Assembly: GCF_050107715.1 (NCBI RefSeq)
Contig: NZ_JBNILN010000001.1
Location: 848,068-912,067 of the forward strand
DNA from: Metabacillus_B sp050107715
GTDB lineage: Bacteria > Bacillota > Bacilli > Bacillales > Bacillaceae
Direction: 5' to 3'
DNA: 64,000 nt
Shown: piece after piece, positions 62,441 through 64,000 of the stretch
Position numbering within the stretch: the stretch's first letter is position 1
Layout of the letters: each line of letters starts with the position of its first letter
The notes under the pieces: generated by a model
Database searches by the model: none
Told to the model about the DNA's origin: nothing
What the model saw: only the letters and a program-made list of their open reading frames with translations
Position numbers and translations under genes: made by a program

Positions 62441-62526
62441 GCCGATAAAAAGAATAGATATAGGCCGAACGACCTAATTCACTCTCATGCCCGGAGTTAA
62501 ATACAGATCGGAAAAATGAGGGGAGC

Positions 62527-62590
62527 CAATGGCCGGGGAGGGCGAGTTCCCTCCGCGAGCAGCGGGACAGTCTGTCCGCCGCCATCAGCG
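62527..62590. repeat. Partial intergenic repeat related to 52504-52612
   Basis: GGCCGGGGAGGGCGAGTTCCC, CGCGAGCAGCGGGACAG and TCTGTCCGCCGCC match the same family in a diverged form, between gyrA and the HD-GYP gene. Confidence 0.5.
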
Positions 62591-62640
62591 TTCAAGGTCA
62601 GCGAAACGTAAACAGCGTATTGAAAAAGGGGGTGCTGCAC

Positions 62641-63723
62641 ATGCGCACTGGATTAGAACAAATTGTAGACGGCTGTATTCTTTCAGAAGATATAAAAGGC
62701 CCTTCTATGCATCCGTTAATGAGAAAAGAAACCGTGATTGACGAGGAATTGACTGAAATTCTCAGAGCTTTTATGGTAAAAGAAATAGAGGTGCATCCTT
62801 ACTTATCCAATGGAGAACCCTTTCAGCCGGGGTATACCATCAAAAAAAACCAGGATGTGCTGAAGCCTCAGAAAGAAGCCGCCGGGGAATTTGCTGTACA
62901 CTTCCAAAAGCAGGCTCGTTCATTTAACAAGCTATTTTCAGGATGGCAGTCAGGAGTTTCAATAGATATTCCCAAACTGAGAGCGATTGTTCTCCCCTTA
63001 CTCGAAACGTTTATTGACCATCCGACGGAGCTTCTTGGGATTCCCCGGTATTATCATGAAAAAGAGTATATCTCGCAGCATAGTCTTGCTGTATCGCTAA
63101 TGAGTTCCTATGTTGCGAAGCAGCTCGGGTTTTCAAACGGAGAAATTAACCAGATTGCCCTTGCCGGTGTTCTAAGCGACTCAGGCATGGCGAAAATAAA
63201 TCCTTCCGTTCTATTAAAAAAACTTGCGCTGACAGATAAGGAATTTGAGGAAATCAAGCAGCATTCCATAACCAGCTATAAGCTGATCAAGGACCTGAAA
63301 ACGATTAAAGAAGGCGTTAAAGTAGGAGTGCTTCAGCATCACGAAAGGATGGACGGCAGCGGTTATCCCCTTGGCGTCAGAGGGGACCAGCTTCACCCAT
63401 ATGGAAAAATCGTGGCGCTCTCCGATACCTTTATGGCGATGATTTGTCCCCGTCCCTACAGAAGAGGCCTGTCCCCCTATAAAGTATATGAAGAAATTAA
63501 ACAGGACAGCTTTGGGAAATTTGATCTCAACGCCGTCAATGTTTTATCTAAGCTTCTGACCCGCACGCTGCATGGAGCACATGTAAGAATTTCGGACGGG
63601 ACCATTGGAGAAGTGATTTTTACCGACGCACAAAAGCCTGTAAGACCTATCGTCCGCCTGGAGTCGAAGGAAATCCTGCAGATGGATAAACGCATGGATC
63701 TATATATAGAAGAAACCCTTTAG
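62641..63723 (+). CDS. HD-GYP domain protein with altered HD motif
   Basis: This 360-residue protein has an N-terminal region of about 115 residues and a C-terminal HD-GYP domain of the class that normally hydrolyses cyclic di-GMP. HS at about 147-148, HHERMDGSGYP and RPYRRG are retained, but the key HDxGK is VLSDSGMAK: Ser179 replaces the metal-binding His, with Asp180 kept. It may be inactive or a sensor. ATG 62641 follows GGGGGTG. It lies between gyrA and the rrn operon, a position seen in other Bacillaceae. Confidence 0.88.
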   Translation: MRTGLEQIVDGCILSEDIKGPSMHPLMRKETVIDEELTEILRAFMVKEIEVHPYLSNGEPFQPGYTIKKNQDVLKPQKEAAGEFAVHFQKQARSFNKLFSGWQSGVSIDIPKLRAIVLPLLETFIDHPTELLGIPRYYHEKEYISQHSLAVSLMSSYVAKQLGFSNGEINQIALAGVLSDSGMAKINPSVLLKKLALTDKEFEEIKQHSITSYKLIKDLKTIKEGVKVGVLQHHERMDGSGYPLGVRGDQLHPYGKIVALSDTFMAMICPRPYRRGLSPYKVYEEIKQDSFGKFDLNAVNVLSKLLTRTLHGAHVRISDGTIGEVIFTDAQKPVRPIVRLESKEILQMDKRMDLYIEETL

Positions 63724-63749
63724 AAGAGCCGGATGATCCGGCTCTTCTT
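63724..63749 (+). terminator. Terminator after the HD-GYP gene
   Basis: AAGAGCCGGAT and ATCCGGCTCTT form a perfect 11-bp stem followed by CTTCC. The T-run is weak. Confidence 0.6.
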
Positions 63750-63809
63750 CCAATTTGAACTGTTATTGCAAAAACAGAAACATTTATATAAAAAACTTCA
63801 TAAAAGTTC

Positions 63810-63839
63810 TTGACCACGGTCTAGTCCCGGTGTTATAGT
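63810..63839 (+). promoter_or_regulatory. rRNA operon promoter
   Basis: TTGACC (63810-63815) and TATAGT (63834-63839) are 18 bases apart. A leader containing AGTTCTTTGAAAACTAAAC (box A-like antitermination sequence) follows before the 16S gene. Confidence 0.85.
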
Positions 63840-63944
63840 AAGAGAGTTCCTTCGGGAGCAGTGCTAAAAAAGTTCTTTGAAAACTAAACAAATCGAAGTG
63901 CCAACGTTAATTCTAAAGTTTTAAACAAGAGCTAGTCAAACTAC

Positions 63945-64000
63945 TTTTTGGAGAGTTTGATCCTGGCTCAGGACGAACGCTGGCGGCGTGCCTAATACAT
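63945..64000 (+). rRNA. rrs: 16S rRNA, first ~56 bases
   Basis: TTTTTGGAGAGTTTGATCC and the next conserved bases through GACGAACGCTGGCGGCGTGC are the invariant 16S 5' end. The gene continues past the window. It is the first rrn operon right of oriC. Confidence 0.97.

Overview
The window is about 64 kb of chromosome around the replication origin of a Bacillaceae bacterium (Bacillus or a close relative). The evidence is the conserved order rpmH-dnaA-dnaN-rlbA-recF-remB-gyrB-gyrA-16S rRNA to the right of oriC and rnpA-yidC-jag-mnmE-mnmG-rsmG-noc-parA-parB to its left, the walRKHIJ-htrC operon, sporulation genes (yyaC, the spoIIIJ-type yidC), B. subtilis-like proteins throughout, and AT-leaning codon use. 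The species cannot be named from the sequence.

Layout, left to right. (1) 1-6190 is accessory DNA beyond the 3' end of rlmH. The window opens inside a minus-strand gene for a long prokaryotic Argonaute; its N, PAZ and early MID parts are present and its PIWI part lies off the left edge. An intact IS21-family element (1396-3880, 4-bp target duplication GTTG) sits 77 bases upstream of the Argonaute start. Next come a decayed MerR regulator gene and an intact aldo/keto reductase. (2) 6196-18600 is core: rlmH, a small CxxH/CxxC protein gene embedded in a cluster of five perfect DnaA boxes, htrC, the wal operon, an M23/LysM/G5 cell-wall hydrolase, four tRNA genes (Phe, Asp, Glu, Lys) with a half-tRNA relic, a GNAT acetyltransferase, and purA with a PurR-type operator. 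(3) 18600-27320 is a beta-glucoside island: LacI regulator, ABC binding protein, two permeases, GH1 and GH30 enzymes. The same two repeat families flank it on both sides, in direct orientation. (4) 27373-48927 is core again: dnaC, rplI, gdpP, yybS, rpsR-ssb-rpsF, ychF, yyzM, mscS, yyaC, parB, parA, noc, rsmG, mnmG, mnmE, jag, yidC, rnpA, rpmH. (5) oriC has DnaA boxes on both sides of dnaA and an unwinding element before dnaN. (6) dnaN to gyrB is standard, but gyrB and gyrA are separated by a second sugar ABC operon (56586-59715) with twin LacI-type operators and no regulator gene beside it. (7) gyrA is followed by a degenerate HD-GYP protein gene, an rrn promoter, and the first bases of 16S rRNA.

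How the genes work together: most encode replication initiation and segregation (DnaA, DnaN, DnaC, ParA/ParB, Noc, gyrase, SSB), ribosome and tRNA maturation (RnpA, RlmH, MnmE/G, RsmG, L9, L34, S6, S18), cell-wall and membrane homeostasis (WalRK, M23, YidC, MscS, GdpP) and carbohydrate uptake. Chromosome-organising DNA sites are scattered through them: three DnaA-box clusters, a parS inside walK and two Noc-box-like sites.

Most notable: the partial Argonaute with its IS insertion next to rlmH (a known cassette-insertion locus in staphylococci), the paired repeat blocks around the beta-glucoside island, and the split gyrB/gyrA pair.
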